From: Pseudoalteromonas piscicida | GTDB taxonomy: Bacteria > Pseudomonadota > Gammaproteobacteria > Enterobacterales > Alteromonadaceae | DNA length: 64,000 nucleotides | Assembly (NCBI RefSeq): GCF_002744175.1 | Contig: NZ_NKHF01000062.1 | Span: 124,001 to 188,000, forward strand | Reading direction: 5' to 3' | Part shown: piece after piece, positions 34,701 through 42,034 of the stretch | How positions within the stretch are numbered: the first letter of the stretch is position 1 | Layout: every line of letters starts with the position of its first letter | The notes under the pieces: model-generated | Databases searched by the model: none | What the model was told of the DNA's origin: nothing | Seen by the model: only the letters and a program-made list of their open reading frames with translations | Made by a program: the position numbers and the translations under genes

Positions 34701-35153
34701 GAGGTGTTAGAGACCTTAAATATTCATGCAAAAGAAGATGACTCGATATTAATACACCCTTTTGAGACAAGTGATACGGTGCCAGAAACTGTGCCGATAA
34801 GAGAAGGTGATTTACTTGAGCGTTTATCAGGTGATCACGGACTGCTTAGCAAGGTATATAGCTTATTTTTAGACGACTCTAATAACCAGATGCAGCAGCT
34901 GACCATGAGTATAAAAAACAGCAACTGCGAAGCATCTGCAAGGTACAGTCATGCACTTAAAGGGCAAGCAGGAGATTTGTCCGCCGAATCCTTATTCAAT
35001 GTCTTAGATAAGATTGAATCACACGCCCAATCGCACCAGCCGGGGCAATGTAAAGCACTCCTTGAGGAAGTGCAAGGTGAATACGAAAAAGTCGTTATGT
35101 TTGCCAAAACTCGCATTATTGAGCTAGAGCATAGTAGTGTTCAACATGGCTAA
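31755..35153 (+). CDS. Hybrid sensor histidine kinase with receiver and Hpt domains
   Basis: A 1132-residue membrane-bound phosphorelay kinase. Helix 1 (~8-26), a periplasmic sensor (~27-314), helix 2 (~316-338), a PAS-like domain (~350-460), HisKA with H514 in ISHEMRTPLNG, and HATPase (NLLSNAIKF, DTGVGIEK, GGTGLGLSICK). A degenerate receiver-like stretch (~745-850) follows, then a true receiver with D919 in FMDCNMPGMDGY, and a C-terminal Hpt with H1066 in SHALKGQAGD. All relay sites are present, so it can pass phosphate to a separate response regulator elsewhere. GTG start, AAGGAGA upstream. Signal unknown. Confidence 0.9.
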   Translation: MSSSQIAKGAIILLLAVMLSAILYFENSIQDDLNESFYQRLEQVHSAQNNIYLGEIDASRRFLYFLLDTPPIQGIARAQKNNGIDPQENTELDVWRARLSTIFRSMLYSYDGLNQIRLLDAKTGLELVRAERQLGKVISVSDSKLQNKSQHDYFTHSLQLPERTIYSTPINLNREHGRIVTPIQPTKRFTLPTYDIDNELFGILIINVNAEKMIEKLSAQVPSMQKVILLGEDDSFIYHPEFALRYSKDLNPELNFQKLYNVQPWSNQLQLVEDKKTAESFLALINDVEGANFHNLKVQLVNLIPFTIYQQNLNEKRLTTYTLLAVACSVFALIFFAFWQYTQSLRTLDSTRAEFKAILDGASDGVLGFDMGLKLTSFNESAKHFFRQLNKSKVGHDSRFLPEPVHQFVERNASKVLLGEEVGATSLELNQSAQENKWLSLSLSPIYGGKQGIQGVALFVEDITDKKEAEAQLLGANERLEQEVKERTKELVDARDKAAKASEVKSAFISTISHEMRTPLNGILGSLNLVRKEPVTKHQRKYLEMMETSSTTLLSLINDVLDLSKIEAGKLDIDNEPFNPLSIIEHVALSMSAKAKEQGLTYVLDQSGLEHIELCGDAARVKQVVYNLLSNAIKFTKKGHVKLTVSSEQLDDTVWLKVMVEDTGVGIEKSNHNKLFQSFSQESSNTSNEFGGTGLGLSICKQLIEKMLGHIRFESEKFKGSKFWFELPFSSVQTKPINVPKVLTGKKVSVSCSSDLERDYIAKLIGKLGGEYIEDQLNSQLCIVTDETAFAQLPKAKSEFEKLILVGDELQHINDSDNLLHLSDPIRLGEIVSLFDLTKAIRLQPSLKSSGEVTALTGNLVAGCHFLVVDDNQINRIVAKGILEGQGAKVSFAVDGQDAVNKLLLFEHQEVDFDAIFMDCNMPGMDGYQATRAIRQGQGGDRYKDSPIIAMTASALSGERERCLSAGMDEFVTKPVVVEQLFEVLETLNIHAKEDDSILIHPFETSDTVPETVPIREGDLLERLSGDHGLLSKVYSLFLDDSNNQMQQLTMSIKNSNCEASARYSHALKGQAGDLSAESLFNVLDKIESHAQSHQPGQCKALLEEVQGEYEKVVMFAKTRIIELEHSSVQHG

Positions 35154-35265
35154 TAGCAGATACTAGGAGACGAGTGAGAGCTAACGGCGAGTAACCCGCC
35201 ACTTTATCTCTGGCCTCTGTATAAAATACCTGAACTCACAAGCGTAAAATCACGCCAGCCAGAAG

Positions 35266-35838
35266 TTATTTAGGCCAATCGTAGTCCATTTGTGTCGCTG
35301 TTTTTCTGGCTATAGATTGTCCAAAGCGTTTTTTTACTAGCTCTAAGCTCATATCAATACCAGCGGAAATACCGGCTGAGCTAGTAAAATTTTGATCCAT
35401 AATAAATCTAACATCCTCGATAACGTCTAATGTTGGGTATTGCTCTCTCAAGTCATCAATATCTTGCCAGTGTGTAGTGACCCGCTTACCATCGATCAGT
35501 CCGGCTTCTGCATATAAGAATACGCCAGTACACACAGAGGCACACTGAGAGGTATGATTGGCAGTTTCTGCAAGCCAGTTTAGGACGTTATGATCGCTGC
35601 AAATTGTGTGATGTAACCCACCAACAACGATTAATAGATCAAACTTTGGGTGCGAGTAAATGCTGTAATGGGGGTTTACACTCATGCCGCCGCGAGAGGT
35701 AACTGGTACGTGACTAGGTGCCACAAGGCTGACATTGATCGGTGTATCGATAAATCGCTTCGCTGTATTGAATACTTCAAACGGGCCGCAAAAGTCTAAA
35801 CACTCTGCACCATCGTATATGAAAATACCTACTTCCAT
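35266..35838 (-). CDS. DJ-1/PfpI family protein
   Basis: A 190-residue member of the DJ-1/PfpI superfamily with the nucleophile elbow in SVCTGVFLYAEAGL (Cys103) and N-terminal MEVGIFIYDGAECLDFCGPFEVF (the IHI/AraC-N type). Relatives include isonitrile hydratases and the sensor halves of AraC regulators; this one has no DNA-binding domain. An 18-bp motif lies inside it (35381-35398) and a second 14 bases upstream of the start codon (35852-35869). Confidence 0.82.
   Translation of the reverse strand: MEVGIFIYDGAECLDFCGPFEVFNTAKRFIDTPINVSLVAPSHVPVTSRGGMSVNPHYSIYSHPKFDLLIVVGGLHHTICSDHNVLNWLAETANHTSQCASVCTGVFLYAEAGLIDGKRVTTHWQDIDDLREQYPTLDVIEDVRFIMDQNFTSSAGISAGIDMSLELVKKRFGQSIARKTATQMDYDWPK
35381..35398 (-). 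repeat. 18-bp motif inside PfpI-like gene
   Basis: On the sense strand GGATCAAAATTTTACTAG, two mismatches to AGATCAnnnTTTTACTAA, read as Asp-Gln-Asn-Phe-Thr-Ser. Confidence 0.6.
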
Positions 35839-35851
35839 TACTTATTCTCAC

Positions 35852-35869
35852 AGATCAGTTTTTTACTAA
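35852..35869 (+). repeat. 18-bp motif upstream of PfpI-like start codon
   Basis: A perfect AGATCAnnnTTTTACTAA (nnn = GTT) on the plus strand, in the leader of the minus-strand PfpI-like gene. Confidence 0.7.
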
Positions 35870-36066
35870 CTTGGCTGATTTTGGTTAATTTTTCAAGGTA
35901 AATTGTAACAACCCATGAAAAAAAACTATTTTTTTACATAAAATATGGCACCAGCCCTGATGAACCCTGTATTTGCCACTCTATCGCAGAGAATCTCGCA
36001 TTTCCCGCAAAGCGATTGCACTTTTATCTGCTATCCGTAATATCTTATGCACGATAACAACAAGCG

Positions 36067-38244
36067 ATGAAACAATATATGTTCAAACCTTCAATCACAT
36101 TATTAAGTGCCTCAATCTGTTTAGCCTTAGCTGGTTGTGCAGGCACTGCAAACAAGACACAAGAGCCAGCAAAGCTAGTTCAAGATAAACAATATGACAA
36201 TGTGCTTCTGCAGGAGTTCTCAGGGCCTTATCAAGGCGTTCCTCAGTTCAATAAAATGAAGTTGAGTGACTTAGAGGCCGCACTAGAAATCGGTATGGCT
36301 GATAACCTAAAAGAAATTGAAGCAATAGCTAATAACCCTGCTAAGCCGACTTTTGAGAATACAATTGTGGCACTAGAGCGCACTGGTGACGCCTTGGATC
36401 GTGTTTTTACCTACTATGGTTTATGGAGCTCTAATATATCGAGCCCAGAGTTTAGAGAGATCCAGTCACGAGTGGTTCCTAAGTTTTCTGAGTTCAGCTC
36501 TAAAATCACGCAAAATCAAAAGCTTTTTGAGCGTGTTAAAGCGGTATACGAGAGTGCAGAATACAAAAAGCTAACGGCTGAAGAGCAACGTATTACTTGG
36601 ATGCGCTACAATGGCTTTGCGCGTAACGGCGCAACGTTAAAAGGTGACGAAGCTAAGCGTTATGCAGACATTAACCTTGAGCTATCGAAACTACACACTA
36701 AATTTGCAAATAACGTATTGGCCGACGAAGAAAACTATGTCGTGTATCTTACCAAGGCGCAACTATCAGGGTTGCCTGAATCGTTTGTGGCCTCTGCTGC
36801 TGCCGCTGCGAAAGCGCGTGGAAAGGCGGATATGTACGCTATCACGAATTCTCGTTCTTCGATGGATCCGTTTTTAACTTACTCAACAGAGCGTGAGCTG
36901 CGTGAAAAAGTATGGAATAACTACTATAACCGTGGCAACAATGGCGATGAGTTTGATAATAAAGCCATTATCTCTGAAATTCTAAAGCTAAGACACGAGC
37001 GTGTTAACTTACTAGGTTATGAAAACTATGCTCAGTGGCGTCTTGAAGACCGCATGGCTAAGAAACCGGAAAACGCTATGGCGTTGATGAAGAAAGTCTG
37101 GCCAGCTGCTATTGCTCGAGTGAAAGAAGAAGTTGCCGATATGCAAGCAATTGCAGACAAAGAAGGCGCTGACATCACCATTAAACCTTGGGACTATCGT
37201 TTTTACGCTGAAAAAGTACGTCAAGCCAAGTATCAGTTAGACTCAAATGAAGTCAAAGCGTATCTCCAGTTGGACAACTTGCGTGAAGCCATGTTCTATG
37301 TCGCAGGTCGCCTGTTCAACTTTGAGTTTACTGAAATTAAAGATGGTTCTGTGCCTGTATTCCACCCTGATGTGCGAGTGTGGGAAGTTACTGATAAAAC
37401 ATCGGGCGAAAATATTGGTCTGTGGTATTTAGACCCATTTGCGCGTAAAGGTAAACGTTCAGGTGCATGGGCGTTATCGTACCGTAGTCACACAACATTT
37501 GATGGTAAAACCAATGTGTTGAGTTCTAACAACTCAAACTTTGTAAAAGCACCTGATGGTGAAGTAACGTTAATCTCTTGGTCAGACGCTGAAACTTACT
37601 TCCATGAGTTCGGCCATGCACTTCACGCACTATCATCAAATGTTAAGTATCCAAGCTCTAACTCTGGTGTTCGTGACTATACAGAGTTTCAGTCACAATT
37701 ATTGGAGCGCTGGCTTGCGACTGATGAAGTTATCAACCGTTACTTAGTACATTATAAAACTGGCAAGCCTATGCCTAAAGCGCTCATCGAGAAAATCAAA
37801 AAGTCAGCAACCTTTAATCAAGGTTTTGCAACGACTGAGTACTTAGGCTCGGCGATCATGGATATGCTGTTCCACACTACAGATCCAGATAAGATTGGTG
37901 ATCCGGTTGCATTTGAAAAGTCTCAATTAGATGCGCTTGGTATGCCTGATGAGGTGGTTATGCGTCACCGCACCACTCATTTTGGTCACGTTTTCTCTGG
38001 AGAGGGCTACTCTGCGGGCTATTATGGTTACCTATGGGCTGAAGTATTGACGTCTGATGCGGCTGAAGCCTTTGCTGAATCTCCAGGTGGCTTTTACGAT
38101 AAAGACGTTGCACAGCGCCTAGTGGACTACCTATTCTCGGTTCGTAACTCAATGGATCCAGCAGAAGCCTATCGCAAGTTTAGAGGTCGCGATGCTAACG
38201 TTGAAGCATTGATGCGTGATAGAGGCTTTCCTGTAGAGAAGTAA
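36067..38244 (+). CDS. dcp: M3 family peptidyl-dipeptidase (Dcp-like) lipoprotein
   Basis: A 725-residue M3 metallopeptidase. Its zinc site is HEFGHALH with H513, E514 and H517; the third ligand is E540 in DYTEFQSQLLERW. The C-terminal block FGHVFSGEGYSAGYYGYLWAE is typical of Dcp/OpdA. A lipoprotein signal (LALAGC, Cys24) places it in the cell envelope, unlike the cytoplasmic E. coli enzyme. It releases dipeptides from C-termini. Followed by a strong terminator. Confidence 0.93.
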   Translation: MKQYMFKPSITLLSASICLALAGCAGTANKTQEPAKLVQDKQYDNVLLQEFSGPYQGVPQFNKMKLSDLEAALEIGMADNLKEIEAIANNPAKPTFENTIVALERTGDALDRVFTYYGLWSSNISSPEFREIQSRVVPKFSEFSSKITQNQKLFERVKAVYESAEYKKLTAEEQRITWMRYNGFARNGATLKGDEAKRYADINLELSKLHTKFANNVLADEENYVVYLTKAQLSGLPESFVASAAAAAKARGKADMYAITNSRSSMDPFLTYSTERELREKVWNNYYNRGNNGDEFDNKAIISEILKLRHERVNLLGYENYAQWRLEDRMAKKPENAMALMKKVWPAAIARVKEEVADMQAIADKEGADITIKPWDYRFYAEKVRQAKYQLDSNEVKAYLQLDNLREAMFYVAGRLFNFEFTEIKDGSVPVFHPDVRVWEVTDKTSGENIGLWYLDPFARKGKRSGAWALSYRSHTTFDGKTNVLSSNNSNFVKAPDGEVTLISWSDAETYFHEFGHALHALSSNVKYPSSNSGVRDYTEFQSQLLERWLATDEVINRYLVHYKTGKPMPKALIEKIKKSATFNQGFATTEYLGSAIMDMLFHTTDPDKIGDPVAFEKSQLDALGMPDEVVMRHRTTHFGHVFSGEGYSAGYYGYLWAEVLTSDAAEAFAESPGGFYDKDVAQRLVDYLFSVRNSMDPAEAYRKFRGRDANVEALMRDRGFPVEK

Positions 38245-38263
38245 TGTCACATTGATATCATTG

Positions 38264-38297
38264 AAAAAGCCCCTTAGTTAAACGCCTAGGGGCTTTT
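38264..38297 (+). terminator. Terminator after M3 peptidase
   Basis: AAAAAGCCCCT pairs with AGGGGCTTTTT, ending in a T-run, 20 bases after the dcp stop. Confidence 0.88.
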
Positions 38298-38343
38298 TGT
38301 TGTGTGCGTTATCCATAAGGCCTTCTTGCCTGAAAAATTTAAG

Positions 38344-38417
38344 TTATACCAAATGTATTAAGTAAATGAGCTATTTCATCCTTCAAATTGATGGAGAATT
38401 AATTCAAATGGTATTAA
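38344..38417. repeat. Palindromic repeat (ATACCA-type)
   Basis: The left arm ATACCAAATGTATTAA (38346-38361) and right arm TTAATTCAAATGGTAT (38399-38414) form an imperfect inverted repeat around a ~37-base centre. The right arm overlaps the end of the DUF1707 gene. The pattern resembles short palindromic intergenic repeats of marine gammaproteobacteria. Confidence 0.65.
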
Positions 38418-39100
38418 TTAGTATGATGCTTAGCGTTTGATTGTTCACTGAACAAGGATTTTAGTCCGTCTGCAAACTGTTTTAATTGCGCTTTCATTGA
38501 CCGTTTGACACTGACTTCAAGGCTACCCAGAATAGTTCTGCCCTTAATATAGATGCGAGGTCGCTGTTTTATTTGGCTATTCGTGGCTAAGGTATTACGT
38601 GTATTTTCTACCGACCCCATAATATTGTTAATGTCGGTGATCACATCGACTGAGTCGGGAATATAGATTTCACCACTGCCTAATATACAGTCCAAATGTA
38701 TATGCACTTCAGAGTGGCTGAAAATCGCGTTAGTAAAGTCTAACTCTATGCTGCCAACATAATTCTTTAAGTGAATTTCTTTGGGGACAACCCATTCGCC
38801 ACTGCGGTAGTTAGAGCCTAGCATGGACGTAATCTGGATTTTTTCAGCGTCATCGGCCGATGCGGTAAATTTGGGTCCTAATCGAGCGGCTTTTTCACTG
38901 TGATATCTAGGATCTGACTTGAGTGGTAAATCTGCGCTCAAAGCTGCAATATGTTCTTGATCTGTTAGATTGTAGGCTTCATCTAATCTTCTTTCGAATG
39001 CGTCAGCTGATAATTCACCATGGCTATAATTGAGTATTAGCTGATCAATGACTTCTTCCCTAACCGATTCGAGCGGTCTATCTTGTAGTGGTACTGGCAT
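38414..39100 (-). CDS. DUF1707/LiaF-like domain protein
   Basis: A 228-residue protein with an N-terminal DUF1707-type helical domain (DQLILNYSHGELSADAFERR, LDEAYNLTDQEHIAALSADL) and a C-terminal LiaF-like beta domain (ILGSGEIYIPDSV, NIMGSVENTR, ILGSLEVSV) of the kind that senses envelope stress in Gram-positives. No membrane segment is obvious, so the protein may be cytoplasmic. Function in this organism unknown. Confidence 0.8.
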   Translation of the reverse strand: MPVPLQDRPLESVREEVIDQLILNYSHGELSADAFERRLDEAYNLTDQEHIAALSADLPLKSDPRYHSEKAARLGPKFTASADDAEKIQITSMLGSNYRSGEWVVPKEIHLKNYVGSIELDFTNAIFSHSEVHIHLDCILGSGEIYIPDSVDVITDINNIMGSVENTRNTLATNSQIKQRPRIYIKGRTILGSLEVSVKRSMKAQLKQFADGLKSLFSEQSNAKHHTN

Positions 39101-39476
39101 AACTGAGGCTCCATTCTGTTGAGGTACTAACTAACCTGAACTAGGCATAGCAACTTGTTGATGAGCAGCTGTTACCCCTTGCTACTGCGTTAAATTTGCT
39201 TTTTATTAAGAAGTAACTTCTTATCCCGAGCTCAGATTAACTAAGATAGCAATAATTAAGCCATTAATAATTAATATAAAAAACAATAAGTTAGATTTTT
39301 TAAAACGACACTTAGTTTAAAGCATCGCGAAAAAGTAGTGACAACCCTCACAAGTTGGTCAAAATAGCGAACTATTTCTTCATATAAAGAACATACAACC
39401 GTAAACAAGTTGAAATCAAAGCTATATTTGCTAAGGTAATAAATGTCCGCTCAATAATCAAACAAGGAGATTTATC
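39101..39476. other. Intergenic with short MITE-like remnant (copy D)
   Basis: About 376 bases between divergent genes. 39130-39243 carries degenerate ends of the TTAACCTGAG family: CTAACTAACCTGAACTAGG on the left and TTATCCCGAGCTCAGATTAA on the right, with an unrelated shortened centre. The rest is AT-rich and should contain both promoters. Confidence 0.5.
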
Positions 39477-39593
39477 GTGGCGAAAAAAGACGATGTGAAA
39501 AAGCTTAAAAAAGAAGTAAAAGCGCGCAAAGCAAAGATCGAAAAGCACGAAGCAAAGATTAAAAAGCTGAAAAAGGCAATTAAAAAAGCGTAG
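39477..39593 (+). CDS. 38-residue Lys-rich small protein
   Basis: A GTG-initiated frame with AAGGAG seven bases upstream encodes a 38-residue, strongly basic peptide (VAKKDDVKKLKKEVKARK...), Lys/Arg-Ala-Glu-Ile repeats in amphipathic heptads, no Cys, no membrane segment. About half of all residues are Lys or Arg. The fixed length, strong ribosome site and codon-level helical periodicity make it a probable real gene. It may bind nucleic acid or form a coiled coil; unproven. Confidence 0.7.
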   Translation: MAKKDDVKKLKKEVKARKAKIEKHEAKIKKLKKAIKKA

Positions 39594-39704
39594 TACTGCA
39601 GAGTATGAGCTTTAATTTTGAAGGGAGCGATATTCTATGCTCCCTCAGTTATTCCTACTACTAAGATGTAACGCTGATCAGGTTTGCAGCTCAAAAATTA
39701 TAGC

Positions 39705-39749
39705 TACGTTAATCACGTATAGCTTAGCCCTCCATACGTTAATTGCGTA
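39705..39749. repeat. Two near-identical 15-bp dyads, 30 bases apart
   Basis: TACGTTAATCACGTA (39705-39719) and TACGTTAATTGCGTA (39735-39749) have TACG...CGTA dyad ends and begin exactly 30 bases apart, on one face of the helix. They lie between convergent genes (Lys-rich peptide and mntP). Confidence 0.6.
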
Positions 39750-39827
39750 TACTTTTAGTACGAAAAGTGTATTTGTCGAATCAACCATATTTGATTAAGC
39801 CCTAGCAATCAAACCTGTGTTATTCAA

Positions 39828-40388
39828 CTAAGATAAGTGACTGAACAGTAACCAAGTACCAACGCTGATGAGTACCACGCCGCCAAATGTTTCAGCCCTG
39901 CTACCAAGTAGTTTTCCTGTTGAATGGCCAATCATGATCCCTAGGGTAACCATGGTGGTTGTTGCAAGCCCTATAAGTGCTGCGGCTAGCCAAATATTCA
40001 CCTTAACAAATGCGAGGCTGACACCAACAGCCATGGCATCTATACTTGTGCCGAACGCGGTGATGATGGTTTTGAACAGCGGTTGTTTGGCTTGTGACTC
40101 TGTTGTAGCTTCTTTATTGCTGAGGCTATCATAAATCATATGAGTACCAAGTCCTAGAAGCAAAAAGAAGGCTATCCAATGATCCCAAGCGGCAACGTAA
40201 TCAGCTGCTGACTGTCCAATGAACCAGCCAATGATAGGGGTGGTTGCTTCGATAATACCAAAAATAAGGCCTATCTTAATCGCTTCGGTTATGCGCGGAG
40301 ATCTTAGGCTGGCGCCTTTACCTATCGCAGCTGCAAAGGCATCGGTAGACATAGCAAGCGCTAGCAATAGCAGGGTGACGAAATTCAT
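39828..40388 (-). CDS. mntP: Manganese efflux pump MntP
   Basis: A 186-residue inner-membrane exporter with six helices. The paired Asp motifs MSTDAFA and [10 protein letters not shown] are the metal-path residues of the MntP family. It expels Mn(II). Translation or transcription is controlled by the upstream yybP-ykoY riboswitch (40395-40560), as in E. coli mntP. Its GGAG site lies eight bases before ATG, directly beside the riboswitch helix. Confidence 0.95.
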   Translation of the reverse strand: MNFVTLLLLALAMSTDAFAAAIGKGASLRSPRITEAIKIGLIFGIIEATTPIIGWFIGQSAADYVAAWDHWIAFFLLLGLGTHMIYDSLSNKEATTESQAKQPLFKTIITAFGTSIDAMAVGVSLAFVKVNIWLAAALIGLATTTMVTLGIMIGHSTGKLLGSRAETFGGVVLISVGTWLLFSHLS

Positions 40389-40394
40389 TTACAC

Positions 40395-40560
40395 AGCTCC
40401 GGTCGGGCGGTTTGAGTCCAAGATATAGCCAGAGACCCGACCACAGATATGGATATATCGTTGGTCTCGCCAACCTAAGTGGTGTTCGCACCATGGTATG
40501 TGGCCAGTTATGCTGACACGAACGCTTCCAAGTTCTGGAAGCCGGCTACTCTCCAACAGA
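40395..40560 (-). ncRNA. yybP-ykoY manganese riboswitch
   Basis: On the minus strand the leader of mntP contains GGAGAGTAGCCGGCTTCC and TGGCGAGACCAACG, the two conserved loops of the yybP-ykoY aptamer (compare GGGGAGTAGC and GGCGAGACC in the E. coli mntP leader). GGTCGGG (minus-strand positions from 40442) pairs with CCCGACC just before the GGAG ribosome site (40397-40400), a plausible expression platform. Confidence 0.92.
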
Positions 40561-40609
40561 TTGCAATTATATCAAGAATCGAAGTGATAAAGCACTATCT
40601 TTTGCTTGT

Positions 40610-41347
40610 TCAGTTATGCTTATTATTAAAGTGTATTTCTGTCGTAAACAGTTGTTCTGTTGTGCCTCCTAAAGCTAGCACCTCACCTTGAGGGCTTACT
40701 AAAATGCTCTTGCCGATAAACTGTATGCCTGTTTCCGTATCGTGATCCATGCCCAAGCGGTTGGCTGAAATAATATACACTTGGTATTTTTGAGCTTGTT
40801 TAATGATGGTTTCCAAACTGTCTTCACCGCAATAGTTTGATGGATTCACAATAAGCTGAACGCCTTGTTTTGCTAGTTGGCATATTCCTTCTTCAAACCA
40901 AATGTCGTAACACATCAAAACACCCACTTTTACTCCCTTTATTTCATGCACTTTAAATTCATTACCAGCGGCAAAAAAACGTTTATCGGGAGGTGCGAGA
41001 AAGACCTTGCGATGTACTCCGAGGTAGCCCTCAGGGCCAACAATGAGTGCACTGTTAAAGTGACTGTCCTGTGCTTTTTCACGCTTTACTTTTTCAATAA
41101 TGCCCGCGATGATGACTCCTTGCTTTTGGTTGGCGATTGGTTGCAGCAACTCAAGCGTACGACTATGTGTTAGCGCTTCGGCCATTTCATCTACGTGAGC
41201 ATGAGAAAGGAAAATGCTGCCAGAGGTACACAGTTCAGGCAGCAGGATTAGGTCAAAGTCACTGGTAGATAGCGCGTTTACTATTGAGCTAAGGTTGTAG
41301 TTTGGTTTGCCATACTTGACATCAAACTGATAAAAGCCGATTTTCAT
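40610..41347 (-). CDS. Carbon-nitrogen hydrolase (nitrilase superfamily)
   Basis: A 245-residue amidase-type protein with the catalytic triad visible as E38 (LLPELCTSG), K114 (HRKVFLAPP) and C146 (VLMCYDIWFEE). It hydrolyses a C-N bond of an unidentified amide; spacing suits the short amidase branch (Nit/omega-amidase-like). It starts four bases after the AlkB-like gene, so the two are co-transcribed. Confidence 0.88.
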   Translation of the reverse strand: MKIGFYQFDVKYGKPNYNLSSIVNALSTSDFDLILLPELCTSGSIFLSHAHVDEMAEALTHSRTLELLQPIANQKQGVIIAGIIEKVKREKAQDSHFNSALIVGPEGYLGVHRKVFLAPPDKRFFAAGNEFKVHEIKGVKVGVLMCYDIWFEEGICQLAKQGVQLIVNPSNYCGEDSLETIIKQAQKYQVYIISANRLGMDHDTETGIQFIGKSILVSPQGEVLALGGTTEQLFTTEIHFNNKHN

Positions 41348-41351
41348 ACAT

Positions 41352-41966
41352 CTACCTGCACTCGTTTTTGTTAGTGTGGGTTGGCCAATTAAACTGTCTA
41401 AATGTTAGATTGAATCGGGCGCTCAGCGTTTCAGGCGCGCGCGGTACGGCATGTTGGTATAACGCCTGAAAGCCTTTCCCCATAATAAGCAGCGAGCCAC
41501 TCTCTAGGGTTAATGTGAGTTGCTCTTCATGATTTTGCTCCCGACGGATTTGAAATGTGCGTTCAGCACCAATGCTCAGTGACGCAATCACATCGGTTGG
41601 TCCAAAAGCGGGTAAGTCACTATGAAAGTCCATGTACTCTTCGCCATTTGGGTAGTAAATACAAACACATACATCAAACTCGATACCGCTTTTTTGCTGT
41701 AGTTGCTGTTGAATTGACTCAATAACTGGTGGCCAAGCTTGTCGTCTACCATGGCATTGTGGAAAGATATCTGGATCTATCAATCGAGGTTCAACAAACA
41801 TCATTTTCCAAGGTAAAATCTCAACCTGTTCACCATTGGCAAGTGTTATCGCTTCTGGCTTATCGAGGTCACAGTGACGGTTGAGCCAGTCGAACAAGGT
41901 TTGCTCATCTTTATCAGAGAGAAAAGCCTGAATGTACTGTGCTTCACACTGTAATGGCAGTTTCAT
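41352..41966 (-). CDS. AlkB-like 2-oxoglutarate/Fe(II) dioxygenase
   Basis: A 204-residue dioxygenase. Iron ligands are in FHSD (HxD) and the distal His of YQHAVPR; the 2-oxoglutarate Arg is in SARFNLTFR. Start chosen at ATG 41964-41966, preceded by AAGGAA; the frame extends 14 codons upstream without a ribosome site. It may repair alkylated DNA or RNA, or modify another substrate. Operon with the nitrilase-family gene. Confidence 0.85.
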   Translation of the reverse strand: MKLPLQCEAQYIQAFLSDKDEQTLFDWLNRHCDLDKPEAITLANGEQVEILPWKMMFVEPRLIDPDIFPQCHGRRQAWPPVIESIQQQLQQKSGIEFDVCVCIYYPNGEEYMDFHSDLPAFGPTDVIASLSIGAERTFQIRREQNHEEQLTLTLESGSLLIMGKGFQALYQHAVPRAPETLSARFNLTFRQFNWPTHTNKNECR

Positions 41967-42034
41967 TACGGGTTCCTTGAATTCACAGCGACTTATTTGC
42001 CGCCTCAACAGTTAAAAATCTAAAAAGTAGTGCT

